Positions 26,514 through 36,850 of a stretch of 64,000 bases of DNA are shown piece by piece. The position numbers were made by a program, and so were the translations under genes. Position 1 is the stretch's first letter. Each line of letters starts with the position of its first letter. Source of the stretch: Streptomyces sp. ISL-43 (GTDB lineage Bacteria > Actinomycetota > Actinomycetes > Streptomycetales > Streptomycetaceae). The notes beneath the pieces were generated by a model. It saw nothing but the letters and a program-made list of their open reading frames with translations, was not told where the DNA came from and searched no databases. The DNA lies in NCBI RefSeq assembly GCF_018614195.1, contig NZ_JAGGOT010000002.1:92573-156572 (forward strand), written 5' to 3'.

Positions 26514-27773
26514 ATGCCCATAGTCAACTTTCACCTGATCCTCGGTGACACGGTCAGCATGATCTGTCCGGCCCGCGTCGTGGAGGACCGCGCCGACGGC
26601 CTGCTGCTGTGGATCGCCCCGGGCACGCCGGTCTGGCGCGCCGCGCTCCCGCCCGGTGCCCACCTGCGGGACCTGCCGCCGGGCGGCTCGTACCCGCTGC
26701 GGGCGAGCCGGTGGCGGCGCGGGGGCGCGCTGATCCTCCAGCCGGCCGGGGCCGGGCACGCGGTGTGGTGGACCTTCACCGAGGAGCAGGAGTTCCGGGG
26801 CTGGTACGTCAACCTCGAGTCCCGCGGGCGCGAGGGCGCGGACGTCCACGTGACCGACCAGGAACTGGACATCACCGTGGCCCCGGACCGCCGGTGGGCG
26901 TGGAAGGACGAGGAATCCTTCGCGGAGAAGACCGGCCACCCTGTGTACTGGACGGCGGCCGAGGCGGCCGGGATCCGCGCCGAGGGGGTGCGCGTGGCGA
27001 CGCTCGTCGAGTCGGCGTCCTATCCCTTCGACGGCACGTGGTGCGATTTCCGGCCGCCCGCCTCCTGGACCCTCCCGGAGCTCCCGGAACTGCCCATCGG
27101 ACCGGTCACCGCCCCCTCGGGCGTGCTCGTGCTGGGCAAGGCGGGCTGGATCGGCCGCCGTCAGGACGGTGCCCCGCCCCGGTCGGAGAGCGCCTTCGCG
27201 GTGGCGGCGACGGGCGGCGGCCACCTCCACGACGGAGGGGCCGAAGAGCCCGAGCCGTACGGGTACGAGGCGGTCGCCGTCCCGGCCGCCGCCGACCGGC
27301 CGCTGCCGGTACGGGCCCGGACCTCGCCCTCCCCCTTCGACGGCGAACTGGTGGTCTGCGCCCTGGAGATATCTCTCGGCCTCCCCTGGGACCACGCGGC
27401 CCACGGAGCCGGCCCGGTCGCGCTCGGCGACCTCCCGGTCGACCGCCGCGGCATGCTCCTGGGCGACGCCCGCGCACTGGACGCCTTCGAGGGCCTGGAC
27501 GGCGAGTCCGTGGACGGGCCGGCCGGCCGCTTGCGGCGCGCCGGCCGGGACCACACGCTGCTGGCCGGTGTCGTCGAGGTCGGTGGCTGCCGGGTGCTGG
27601 GGCTCGGGTGGGATCCCGGGGACCATTCCATGCGGCACCGGGGTGAGCGGGCGTCCGGGCGGGTGCATCCGGCCACGCTGGAGGAGCGCGCGGGTGAGGC
27701 CGTCCTGCGCTGGGCCATCCCGCCGTACGAAGCGCATGGCGAAGCGCCCTGGGCAACGGAAGACGAGGCCTGA
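26514..27773 (+). CDS. DUF402 (FomD/Ntdp-like) protein with a long C-terminal extension
   Basis: A 419-residue protein. Residues 1-~185 are a DUF402 domain with the conserved GWYVNLESRGREG and LDITVAPDRRWAWKDEESF (Asp/Glu metal site). Members such as FomD and Ntdp hydrolyse nucleotide phosphoesters. After PASWTLPELPELP, where the family normally ends, a second part of ~225 residues follows (GVLVLGKAGWIGRR, GWDPGDHSMRHRGERASG) that I cannot assign. The frame is continuous and codon use unchanged, so it reads as a true fusion. The next gene starts 1 bp after its stop. Confidence 0.75.
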   Translation: MPIVNFHLILGDTVSMICPARVVEDRADGLLLWIAPGTPVWRAALPPGAHLRDLPPGGSYPLRASRWRRGGALILQPAGAGHAVWWTFTEEQEFRGWYVNLESRGREGADVHVTDQELDITVAPDRRWAWKDEESFAEKTGHPVYWTAAEAAGIRAEGVRVATLVESASYPFDGTWCDFRPPASWTLPELPELPIGPVTAPSGVLVLGKAGWIGRRQDGAPPRSESAFAVAATGGGHLHDGGAEEPEPYGYEAVAVPAAADRPLPVRARTSPSPFDGELVVCALEISLGLPWDHAAHGAGPVALGDLPVDRRGMLLGDARALDAFEGLDGESVDGPAGRLRRAGRDHTLLAGVVEVGGCRVLGLGWDPGDHSMRHRGERASGRVHPATLEERAGEAVLRWAIPPYEAHGEAPWATEDEA

Positions 27774-27774
27774 C

Positions 27775-28734
27775 ATGCCGCTGCCCCACGCGTACCGGGT
27801 GACCAAGTACGACCCCGCCGACCGGGCTCCCAACGGCACCTACGAGGGGGCGCAGGACACCGACAGCGACCACGGGCCGGTCGAGGCCGCGTACCTGGCC
27901 GCCGTCGCGGCCTTCGCCGAGGAGAGCGGGGTCGAGCGGCTCACCGTGCGGGATCCGCAGGTCACCGGGTTCGTGCACTTCGGGCGGGAGCCCGCGCTGG
28001 AGGGGCACGGGCTGGCCGGGCTGTTCCCGGACGGCCTGACCGGTTTCCACGACGGCGCGCCGGTGGCCGTGCCGCTCGCGCTGGAACTCGTACGCGGCAT
28101 GCTCCGCGACCACGGCCTCTGGTGCCGGCTGGAGGCGGAGGGCGTGTTCGCCGTGCACGTGGGGTGGGACCAGTACGTCTACGTCGCCACCCGCACGCCC
28201 TGCGAGGCGGCCGTGGCCCGCACCCATGAGCTCGGGATCTTCGCCGAGCCGATCGAGGTCTCGCCGTACGATCCCTCGCTCGACGAGGAGTACGAGCTGC
28301 GGCCCGCCGACGACGGGTTCTGGGAGCGGGTGCGGGAGAGCGCGGCGCGCGGCGAGGCGGGGCTGATCGAGGAGAACCCCGTCTCGAACCTCTCCCGCTG
28401 GCACCGCGTCGGTGACGGCGGGCGGCTCGACGCCGTCCGGGCCGGGCTCGGGCCGCGCGCCCTGCTGAACGTCTGGCCGGGGCTGTCCACGGACACCGCC
28501 GGCCTGCTGGCCGGGCTTCCCGAGGAGTTCACGCTCGAGTGCGTGTGGGAGGACGCGGACGGCCGGATCACGAGCGTTGCCGTCGACGAGGACGACCGCG
28601 CGGAGCTGGCGGAGGTGCTCGCCGGCGCCCGGGCCGCGGCCCTGCTGGCGGTGGACGCGGACGAGTGGAAGCCCCTGTTCACCGGTGTGGTGCCGGACGC
28701 GGACGGGGTGGTGCGGGCCCGGTGGCGGCTGTAG
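27775..28734 (+). CDS. Conserved protein of unknown function, cotranslated with the DUF402 gene
   Basis: A 319-residue soluble, acidic protein with no signal or membrane segment. It opens with LPHAYRVTKYDPADRAPNGTYEG, a start common to a Streptomyces protein family sometimes named as RNA-binding. No catalytic motif was recognised. It starts 1 bp after the DUF402 stop, so both are made together, and a nucleotide- or RNA-related job would fit. Function unknown. Confidence 0.7.
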   Translation: MPLPHAYRVTKYDPADRAPNGTYEGAQDTDSDHGPVEAAYLAAVAAFAEESGVERLTVRDPQVTGFVHFGREPALEGHGLAGLFPDGLTGFHDGAPVAVPLALELVRGMLRDHGLWCRLEAEGVFAVHVGWDQYVYVATRTPCEAAVARTHELGIFAEPIEVSPYDPSLDEEYELRPADDGFWERVRESAARGEAGLIEENPVSNLSRWHRVGDGGRLDAVRAGLGPRALLNVWPGLSTDTAGLLAGLPEEFTLECVWEDADGRITSVAVDEDDRAELAEVLAGARAAALLAVDADEWKPLFTGVVPDADGVVRARWRL

Positions 28735-28838
28735 GGAAACGATCCGCCGCCGCGTGCCGCGCAGCGTGCCGGGCTGCGGTTGTCAGTGCCCTCGGGTAGG
28801 TTCCGAAGTATCGGGAACTACCTGGGGGATCAAGGGAC

Positions 28839-29849
28839 ATGACGGAAACCGCCGACCTCTCGCCCGAGCTGGACGCCGCGCTGGACCGGTACCGCGTCGA
28901 GCTCACCGGCTACTGCTACCGGATGCTCGGTTCCTCCTTCGACGCCGAGGACGCGGTGCAGGACACGTACATCCGTGCCTGGCGCAGCTTCGACAAGTTC
29001 GAGGGGCGCTCCTCCCTGCGCTCGTGGCTGTACCGGATCGCCACCAACGTCTGCCTGGACCTGCTGAACGCGGGGAACAAGCGGGCGCGCCCGATGGACC
29101 TGAGCGCCCCGCAGCACCAGGCCTCCGCCGTGCTCAACGAGCGGCCCGAGGTGACCTGGCTGGAGCCCGTCCCGGACGGGCGGGTGCTGCCGCAGACCGC
29201 CGACCCGGCGGAGATGGCGTTGGCCAAGGAATCCGTACGCCTGGCCTTCGTCGCGGCCCTGCAGCACCTGCCGGCCAAGCAGCGGGCGGTGCTGATCCTG
29301 CGCGAGGTGCTGGCCTGGAAGGCGGACGAGGTCGCGACCCTGCTGGAGACCACCGTCGCGTCGGTGAACAGCGCCTTGCAGCGGGCCCGCGCGACGCTCG
29401 CCGCCACCCGCATCCGCGAGAGCGAGTCCGCGGACCCGCTGGACACCGACCAGGCGCGGCTGCTGGAGCAGTACCTCTCCGCCTTCGAGACGTACGACAT
29501 CACCCGGCTCACCTCGCTCCTGCACGAGGACGCGGTGCTGTCGATGCCGCCGTACGACCTGTGGCTCCAGGGCCACGAGGACATCGCGGCCTGGCACCTG
29601 AACCAGGGCATCGGCTGCAAGGGCTCGCGCCTGCTCCCGACCACGGCGAACGGCATGCCGGCCTTCGGCCAGTACCGGCCGCGCGAGGACGGGGAGCCGG
29701 GCTGGACCCCGTGGGCGCTGCAGGTCCTGGAGGTCTCAGACGGGAAGATCGTCGGGCTCAACGCCTTCCTCGACACCTCCCGGTGGTTCCCGCTCTTCGG
29801 GCTCCCCGAGCAGCTCGACGAGGCCTACGAGGTCCAGCAGGGCGCGTAA
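28839..29849 (+). CDS. ECF sigma factor with SnoaL-like C-terminal domain (SigG/SigX5 type)
   Basis: A 336-residue protein. Region 2 is at ~12-80 (YCYRMLGSSFDAEDAVQDTYIRAWRSF). Region 4 is at ~140-200 (ALQHLPAKQRAVLILREVLAWKADEVATLL). A SnoaL/NTF2-like domain at ~210-325 (FETYDITRLTSLLHEDAVLSMPPYDLWLQG) completes it. This is the domain plan of mycobacterial SigG and relatives, where the extra domain takes the part of a built-in regulator and no separate anti-sigma is linked. AAGGGAC precedes the ATG. Its 3' end overlaps the antisense STAS gene by 114 bp. Confidence 0.88.
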   Translation: MTETADLSPELDAALDRYRVELTGYCYRMLGSSFDAEDAVQDTYIRAWRSFDKFEGRSSLRSWLYRIATNVCLDLLNAGNKRARPMDLSAPQHQASAVLNERPEVTWLEPVPDGRVLPQTADPAEMALAKESVRLAFVAALQHLPAKQRAVLILREVLAWKADEVATLLETTVASVNSALQRARATLAATRIRESESADPLDTDQARLLEQYLSAFETYDITRLTSLLHEDAVLSMPPYDLWLQGHEDIAAWHLNQGIGCKGSRLLPTTANGMPAFGQYRPREDGEPGWTPWALQVLEVSDGKIVGLNAFLDTSRWFPLFGLPEQLDEAYEVQQGA

Positions 29850-30107
29850 GGCGGGCCCGGCCCCGGTCACGGTGAAGGCTCCCCGCCCCCGGGCGGTGAG
29901 CCTCAGCCGGGCCAGCACCTCCACGGCGGCCAGGCCCGGCGCGGTGACCGCTGCGGCATCGCACACCACCGCGGTCGCCCCGCCGTCGTAGAGCCGGGCC
30001 AGGCGCGCGCACAGCCGCGCCGCGTCCTGGCGGTTCGGGCCGGGTCCGGGCAGTGCAAGTCGTTCGGTCTCCACGAGGGGATGACTGCCGGGCCTACCGG
30101 AAATCAT
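29736..30107 (-). CDS. STAS-domain protein
   Basis: A 123-residue protein whose residues ~20-95 fit a STAS fold (LCARLARLYDGGATAVVCDAAAVTAPGLAAVEVLARLRL), as in anti-sigma-factor antagonists or MlaB-like proteins. The conserved phosphorylatable Ser/Thr position reads AVTAPGL. ATG 30107 is used; GTG 30119 and GTG 30074 are also in frame. Its 3' part is antisense to the end of the sigma gene, and its start faces the next gene at only ~24 bp. It may be an antagonist in the neighbouring sigma pathway, which is a guess. Confidence 0.6.
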   Translation of the reverse strand: MISGRPGSHPLVETERLALPGPGPNRQDAARLCARLARLYDGGATAVVCDAAAVTAPGLAAVEVLARLRLTARGRGAFTVTGAGPALRALLDLVGLVELLGEPEEREPPGGVEEGVEPDDLPV

Positions 30108-30130
30108 CGGCGCGCGCACAGAATGGGCCG

Positions 30131-30715
30131 GTGATCACTGCTTATTGGGACCCGGTGCCCACCGCCCGGGGCCTCGTCCTGCCCGAGGCCGCCGGCTTCG
30201 TCCGCTTCGCCGTGTTCGGCTACCCCATGTTCCAAGGGGTCTGGGCCGAGCGGAACTGGCGCAACGTCCCCGGCCCGTTCTACGGAGCGGACACCGACTG
30301 CCTGATGATGAGCCGGGACCACGCGCTGGAGCACGTCGCCTATGACGGCCTGAACGAGTTCGTCTTCCGCCAGCCGGTGAACGAGCGGGAGACCGAGGCC
30401 CTGGTCACCGCCGTCGGCTGGGAGCTGTACAACGGCTACGGCTGGGACGGCGACGACCACTGGACGGTGGAGGGTGTACGCGACTGGTGGCGGGACCGGG
30501 GCCGCGTGCGGGAATGGGCCCTGGAGACCGGCGCGGAGTGGGCCGCGTGGGACGAGACGTCGGAGTACTCCGACTTCTACCGCGCGCACGCGCAGGGCCA
30601 CCGGGACTACGTCGCGTACATCGACGAAGGCCTGGAGGCGTACCTGCGCGGCTACCTGTTCTGGCTGGAGCACCGGCGCGAGCCGGAGCCCGGGGAGGCC
30701 TTGCCGGGCCTGTGA
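30131..30715 (+). CDS. Conserved hypothetical protein rich in aromatic residues
   Basis: A 194-residue protein from GTG 30131 with no signal peptide. It is rich in Trp, Tyr and Phe (AVFGYPMFQGVWAERNWRNVPGPFYGADTDCLMM, split across residues ~22-58; VGWELYNGYGWDGDDHW near 100). No family was recognised. It follows the divergent STAS gene almost at once and ends at a terminator shared with deoA. Confidence 0.65.
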   Translation: MITAYWDPVPTARGLVLPEAAGFVRFAVFGYPMFQGVWAERNWRNVPGPFYGADTDCLMMSRDHALEHVAYDGLNEFVFRQPVNERETEALVTAVGWELYNGYGWDGDDHWTVEGVRDWWRDRGRVREWALETGAEWAAWDETSEYSDFYRAHAQGHRDYVAYIDEGLEAYLRGYLFWLEHRREPEPGEALPGL

Positions 30716-30723
30716 AAAGACGC

Positions 30724-30753
30724 CGGCGCGGCTCCGGACGGGGAGCCGCGCCG
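30724..30753. terminator. Terminator shared with deoA
   Basis: A 12-bp perfect stem (CGGCGCGGCTCC and complement) with a 6-base loop between the convergent hypothetical gene and deoA. Confidence 0.85.
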
Positions 30754-30773
30754 ACGCGACGGGGGGCCTGGGA

Positions 30774-32051
30774 TCAGGCGATGCGGTCCAGGACGATCGG
30801 GGACGGCGTGAAGGACGTGCCCGCCGCGGCGATGTCGAAGGTGCCGTCCAGCGCCGCCAGGGCGTAGTCGAACTTCTCCGGGGTGTCCGTGTGCAGGGTC
30901 ATCAGGGGCTGGCCGGCCGTGACCGTGTCGCCGGGCTTCGCGTGCAGCTCGATGCCCGCGCCCGCCTGCACCGGGTCCTCCTTGCGCGCGCGGCCCGCGC
31001 CCAGGCGCCAGGCGCCGACGCCCACCCCGTACGCGTCCAGCCGCGTGAGCACGCCCGACTCGGGAGCCGTCACCACGTGCTGCTCGCGCGCGACCGGCAG
31101 GGCCGCGTCCGGGTCGCCGCCCTGGGCCGCGATCATCCGGCGCCAGACGTCCATCGCGGAGCCGTCGGCCAGGGCCTTCGCCGGGTCGGCGTCCTTGATG
31201 CCCGCGGCGTCCAGCATCTCCCGGGCCAGGGCCAGGGTCAGCTCGACCACGTCCGAGGGGCCGCCGCCCGCCAGGACCTCCACCGACTCGCGGATCTCCA
31301 GCGCGTTGCCGGCGGTGAGGCCGAGCGGGGTCGACATGTCGGTGAGCAGGGCGACCGTCTTGACGCCCGAGTCGGTGCCCAGGCCCACCATGGTGCGCGC
31401 CAGCTCGCGCGCGTCCTCGATGTTCTTCATAAAGGCGCCGGTGCCGACCTTCACGTCCAGGACCAGCGAGCCGGTGCCCTCGGCGATCTTCTTCGACATG
31501 ATCGAGGAGGCGATCAGCGGGATGGCCTCGACGGTGCCGGTGACGTCGCGCAGCGCGTACAGCTTCTTGTCGGCCGGGGCCAGGCCGTCGCCCGCCGCGC
31601 AGATGACGGCGCCGGTGGTGTCCAGGACGTGCAGCATCTCCTCGTTGGAGAGCAGGGCGCGCCAGCCGGGGATGGACTCCAGCTTGTCCAGGGTGCCGCC
31701 GGTGTGGCCGAGGCCGCGGCCGGAGAGCTGGGGCACGGCCGCGCCGCAGGCGGCGACGAGCGGGGCCAGCGGCAGGGTGATCTTGTCGCCGACGCCGCCG
31801 GTGGAGTGCTTGTCGGCGGTCGGGCGGGAGAGCGAGTCGAAGTTCATCCGCTCGCCGCTCGCGATCATCGCGGCGGTCCAGCGGGCGATCTCGGCCCGGT
31901 TCATGCCGTTCAGCAGGATGGCCATCGCCAGCGCCGACATCTGCTCGTCGGCGACCACACCGCGCGTGTACGCGTCGATGACCCAGTCGATCTGCTCGGG
32001 GCTCAGTTCGCCGCGGTCCCGCTTGGTGCGGATGACGGAGATGACGTCCAT
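30774..32051 (-). CDS. deoA: Thymidine (pyrimidine-nucleoside) phosphorylase
   Basis: A 425-residue protein from ATG 32051, with GGAAGGAAAG upstream. It phosphorolyses thymidine and deoxyuridine to base plus deoxyribose-1-phosphate. Signatures: KHSTGGVGDK near residue 83 (phosphate site), GRGLGHTGGTLDKLE near 115, and the substrate-site KKLYALRDVTGTVE near 185; the all-alpha, alpha/beta and C-terminal domains are all present. It follows cdd, separated by a terminator and its own operator, so it is a separate unit of the same regulon. Confidence 0.92.
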   Translation of the reverse strand: MDVISVIRTKRDRGELSPEQIDWVIDAYTRGVVADEQMSALAMAILLNGMNRAEIARWTAAMIASGERMNFDSLSRPTADKHSTGGVGDKITLPLAPLVAACGAAVPQLSGRGLGHTGGTLDKLESIPGWRALLSNEEMLHVLDTTGAVICAAGDGLAPADKKLYALRDVTGTVEAIPLIASSIMSKKIAEGTGSLVLDVKVGTGAFMKNIEDARELARTMVGLGTDSGVKTVALLTDMSTPLGLTAGNALEIRESVEVLAGGGPSDVVELTLALAREMLDAAGIKDADPAKALADGSAMDVWRRMIAAQGGDPDAALPVAREQHVVTAPESGVLTRLDAYGVGVGAWRLGAGRARKEDPVQAGAGIELHAKPGDTVTAGQPLMTLHTDTPEKFDYALAALDGTFDIAAAGTSFTPSPIVLDRIA

Positions 32052-32094
32052 GAGGTGACTTTCCTTCCGGCGGTGCTGCGTACGTCCGAAAACT

Positions 32095-32106
32095 CTACGC
32101 GCATAG
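32095..32106. promoter_or_regulatory. Nucleoside-regulon operator, deoA copy
   Basis: CTACGCGCATAG, one base off the palindrome, but with extended flanks CTC...GAG that restore an 8-bp arm. It lies 43 bp before the deoA ATG. Confidence 0.7.
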
Positions 32107-32135
32107 AGGCAGAAATGAGGGAAGTGAGAAGGGCA

Positions 32136-32167
32136 ACGGCCCTTCCGCACACGGGCGGAAGGGCCGT
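32136..32167 (-). terminator. Terminator after cdd
   Basis: A 13-bp perfect stem (ACGGCCCTTCCGC and complement) with a 6-base loop, 15 bp after the cdd stop. Confidence 0.8.
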
Positions 32168-32181
32168 CACGAGGCTCCTGC

Positions 32182-32580
32182 TTACCTGAGGTGGTCCGGC
32201 CCGAAGGCCTGCGGCAGCATCGCGGACAGCGGCAGGACGCCCTCGGGCGTATCCACCTGGAGTCCGGGGCCGCCGAACTCGAACAGCAGCTGGCGGCAGC
32301 GCCCGCACGGGACGAGGGTCTCGCCCTTGCCGTCGACGCACGTGAAGTGCGTCAGCCGTCCGCCGCCCGTGGCCTGGAGGGAGGAGACCAGGCCGCATTC
32401 GGCGCACAGGCCGAGCCCGTAGCTGGCGTTCTCCACGTTGCAGCCGACGACGGTGCGACCGTCGTCGACCAGCGCGGCGACGCCCACCGGGAAGCCCGAG
32501 TACGGGGCGTACGCGCGGGACATGGCGTCCCGCGCGGCCGTCCGCAAGGTCTCCCAGTCCACGCTCTGCGCCGTCGTCAC
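32182..32580 (-). CDS. cdd: Cytidine deaminase
   Basis: A 132-residue zinc enzyme converting (deoxy)cytidine to (deoxy)uridine. CNVENASYGLGLCAE carries the first zinc Cys and catalytic Glu, and PCGRCRQ the other two Cys. GTG 32580 overlaps the permease stop by 4 bases (GTGA), so it is the last gene of the importer operon. Its product feeds the thymidine/uridine phosphorylase next to it. Confidence 0.93.
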   Translation of the reverse strand: MTTAQSVDWETLRTAARDAMSRAYAPYSGFPVGVAALVDDGRTVVGCNVENASYGLGLCAECGLVSSLQATGGGRLTHFTCVDGKGETLVPCGRCRQLLFEFGGPGLQVDTPEGVLPLSAMLPQAFGPDHLR

Positions 32581-33842
32581 TTGCCCTGGCCCTTGCGGTA
32601 CGGCATACCGTCCGCCTTGGGCATCCGCAGGCGCTGAGCGGACAGCGCGAGCACCAGCAGCGTCGTCAGGTACGGGGCCGCGTCCACGAACTGGCTGGGC
32701 ACCGCGTCGGTCAGCGCGTACCAGACGAACAGCAGCACGGCGAAGACCGCCGAGACACCGGCCGGGACGTAGCGCTTCTTGTAGACCTGCCAGGCCACGA
32801 CCAGGACGAGCAGGATGGCGATGAGCAGCAGCATCGCGTGGACGTTCTCGGCACCGCCGCGCAGCTTGAGGCTGTCGGTGAAGCCGAAGAGGCCGGCGCC
32901 CAGCGCCATGCCGCCCGGCATCCAGTTGCCGAAGATCATCGCGGCGAGGCCGATGTAGCCGCGGCCGCCGGTCTGGCCCTCCTGGTAGATCGGGCTGGCC
33001 ACGATCGACAGGAACGCGCCGCCCAGGCCCGCGAGGGCGCCCGAGACGATCACGGCGATGTACTTGTACTTGTAGACGTTGACGCCGAGCGATTCGGCGG
33101 CGACGGGGTTCTCGCCGCAGGAGCGCAGCCGCAGGCCGAAGGTGGTCCGCCACAGCACCCACCAGGTGCCGGGGATCAGCAGCAGCGCGAGGACCGTCAG
33201 CAGCGACAGGCTGGTGACCAGACCGCCGACGACGCCCGCGAGGTCGGAGACGAAGAACCAGTGCTTGCCCTGGAGGGTGCTCATCCAGTCCGAGAGCCCC
33301 GGCACGGTGATCTCGTAGATCGGCTCGACGCGCGGGGACTGCTTGGAGGAGCCGCCGGGCGCCTCGGCGAAGGTGAAGTTCGACAGGTACTGGGTGAAGC
33401 CCAGCGCCAGGATGTTGATGGCCACACCGGAGACGATGTGGTTGACGTTGAAGGTGACCGTGATGATCGCGTGCAGCAGGCCGCCGATGGCGCCGCCGAT
33501 CAGGCCGGCGATGACGCCGGTCCAGGGGCCCCACTGATAGCCGGCCCAGGCACCGAACCAGGTACCGAGGATCATCATGCCTTCGAGGCCGATGTTGACG
33601 ACGCCCGCGCGCTCGGCCCACAGGCCGCCGAGGCCGGCGAGGCCGATCGGCACGGCGAGGGAGAGCGCGCCGGAGACCTGGCCGATCGAGGTCAGGTCGT
33701 CGGCACCGCTGATCACGCGGACCAGCGAGACGAGCGCGAGGCCGCCCGCGATGATCAGCATGATCCACGGAAGGGTGAGCTTCTTGCGGCCGCCCTGCTT
33801 CTTGGGGGCGGCGCTCGTCGCGGAAACGGTACTGGTGCTCAC
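32577..33842 (-). CDS. Nucleoside ABC importer, second permease
   Basis: A 421-residue BPD_transp_2-family permease with about ten hydrophobic helices and the conserved GLRLRSCGENPVAAESLGVN near residue 240 and GGAGRGYIGLAAMIFGNWMP-like segment (GGRGYIGLAAMIFG) near 300. It is like NupQ of Bacillus subtilis. GTG 33842 overlaps the preceding permease stop by 4 bases. Confidence 0.88.
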   Translation of the reverse strand: MSTSTVSATSAAPKKQGGRKKLTLPWIMLIIAGGLALVSLVRVISGADDLTSIGQVSGALSLAVPIGLAGLGGLWAERAGVVNIGLEGMMILGTWFGAWAGYQWGPWTGVIAGLIGGAIGGLLHAIITVTFNVNHIVSGVAINILALGFTQYLSNFTFAEAPGGSSKQSPRVEPIYEITVPGLSDWMSTLQGKHWFFVSDLAGVVGGLVTSLSLLTVLALLLIPGTWWVLWRTTFGLRLRSCGENPVAAESLGVNVYKYKYIAVIVSGALAGLGGAFLSIVASPIYQEGQTGGRGYIGLAAMIFGNWMPGGMALGAGLFGFTDSLKLRGGAENVHAMLLLIAILLVLVVAWQVYKKRYVPAGVSAVFAVLLFVWYALTDAVPSQFVDAAPYLTTLLVLALSAQRLRMPKADGMPYRKGQGK

Positions 33843-34950
33843 GCCGCGACCTCCTTGTCGGTCTTGATGGCACCGCCGGCGGCGAGTTCCTCGCCGACCT
33901 TCTGCTGCTGGCGCCGGATCCCGTAGCGGCGGACGAGCTCGTAGGACACGACGACCGCGATCACGATCAGGCCCTTCATGATCGTGCCGATTTCCTTGGC
34001 GTACCCGGCCTGGTCGAGCGAGGCCGAGGCCTTGTCGATGAAGGCCATCAGGAACGCGGCGAAGAAGATGCCGACCGGGCTGTTGCGTCCGAGCAGCGCG
34101 ATGGTGATGCCGGTGAAGCCGACGCCGGCCGGGAAGGACAGGTTGTACGTGTGGGTCTCGCCCAGCAGCTGCGGCATGCCGGAGAGGCCGGCGACCGCGC
34201 CCGAGATGAGCATCGAGGTGATGATCATCTTCTTGGCGTCCACACCGGAGGCCTGCGCCGCGGACTCGCTGGCTCCGGTGGCGCGCAGGTCGAAGCCGAA
34301 GCGGGTCCGGTTCAGCCCGAACCAGTAGACGATGCCCAGCGCGAAGGCGACGAACGTGAAGCCGTAGATCTCCAGGCCGTTGCCGAGCGAGACGGCCGGG
34401 AACCAGCCGGACGAGGCGATCTCGCCGGTGGTCAGGTCGTTCGAGCCCGCGGGCTGGACGCCGAGGTTCTTCGGCAGGATCAGCCAGGCGATCAGGCTGG
34501 TCGCGATGGCGTTCAGCATGATCGTGGAGACGACCTCGCTGACTCCGCGCTTGGCCTTCAGGATGCCGGCGACGCCGGCCCAGAAGGCACCGGTCAGCAT
34601 GGCGACGACCACGATCAGCAGGATGTGCAGCGGACCGGGCAGGGCCACGGCCGCGCCGACCACCGCGGAGATCATCGCGGCGAGGCGGTACTGGCCGTCG
34701 ACGCCGATGTTGAAGAGGTTCATCCGGAAGCCGATGGCCACGGCCAGGGCCGCCAGGTAGTAGGTGCCCGCCTGGTTCACGATGAGGACCTGGACGTCCT
34801 CGTAACCGGCGTTCTCCACCATCAGGCGCAGGGGTTCGATCGGGTTGATGCCCGTCGCGCCCAGCACGGCCATGGTCAGCGCGAAGGCGGTGACCAGCGC
34901 GAGCGCGGGTCCGGCGAAGCCGAGGAGCAGCCGGTCCTTGTCGAGTTTCT

Positions 34951-34954
<4 letters not shown>
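33839..34954 (-). CDS. Nucleoside ABC importer, first permease
   Basis: A 371-residue BPD_transp_2-family permease with multiple helices and FNIGVDGQYRLAAM near residue 90, FDLRATGASESAAQASGVD near 230, and GFTGITIALLGRNSPVG near 290. It is like NupP. The ATG overlaps the ATPase stop by 4 bases (ATGA). Confidence 0.88.
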
Positions 34955-36621
<1,667 letters not shown>

Positions 36622-36701
36622 GACGCACTCTCCTTGGCGCGGAAGGAGCGGAGGCAGGGGGGACAGGGCGGGGGAGAGAAAGTATCGCGTCCACGATGCT
36701 T

Positions 36702-36713
36702 CTACGCGCGTAG
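36702..36713. promoter_or_regulatory. Nucleoside-regulon operator, importer ATPase operon copy
   Basis: A perfect CTACGCGCGTAG about 80 bp before the ATPase start and downstream of the lipoprotein gene terminator, marking a separate promoter for the ATPase-permeases-cdd operon. Confidence 0.75.
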
Positions 36714-36780
36714 CACTGTCGGAAGTGAAAACTTGCGGCCAACCGGCCACAAGATCACATGAAACCACGTGACACGTATC

Positions 36781-36817
36781 GGGGCCCGGGAGCGATAGAG
36801 ACCGCTTCCCGGACCCC
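36781..36817 (-). terminator. Terminator after the importer lipoprotein gene
   Basis: An imperfect GC stem (GGGGCCCGGGAGCG against CGCTTCCCGGACCCC, one bulge) between the lipoprotein stop and the next operator. Confidence 0.7.
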
Positions 36818-36850
36818 GGAGTTCACGCTGACCGCAGGTCAGACGACGCC

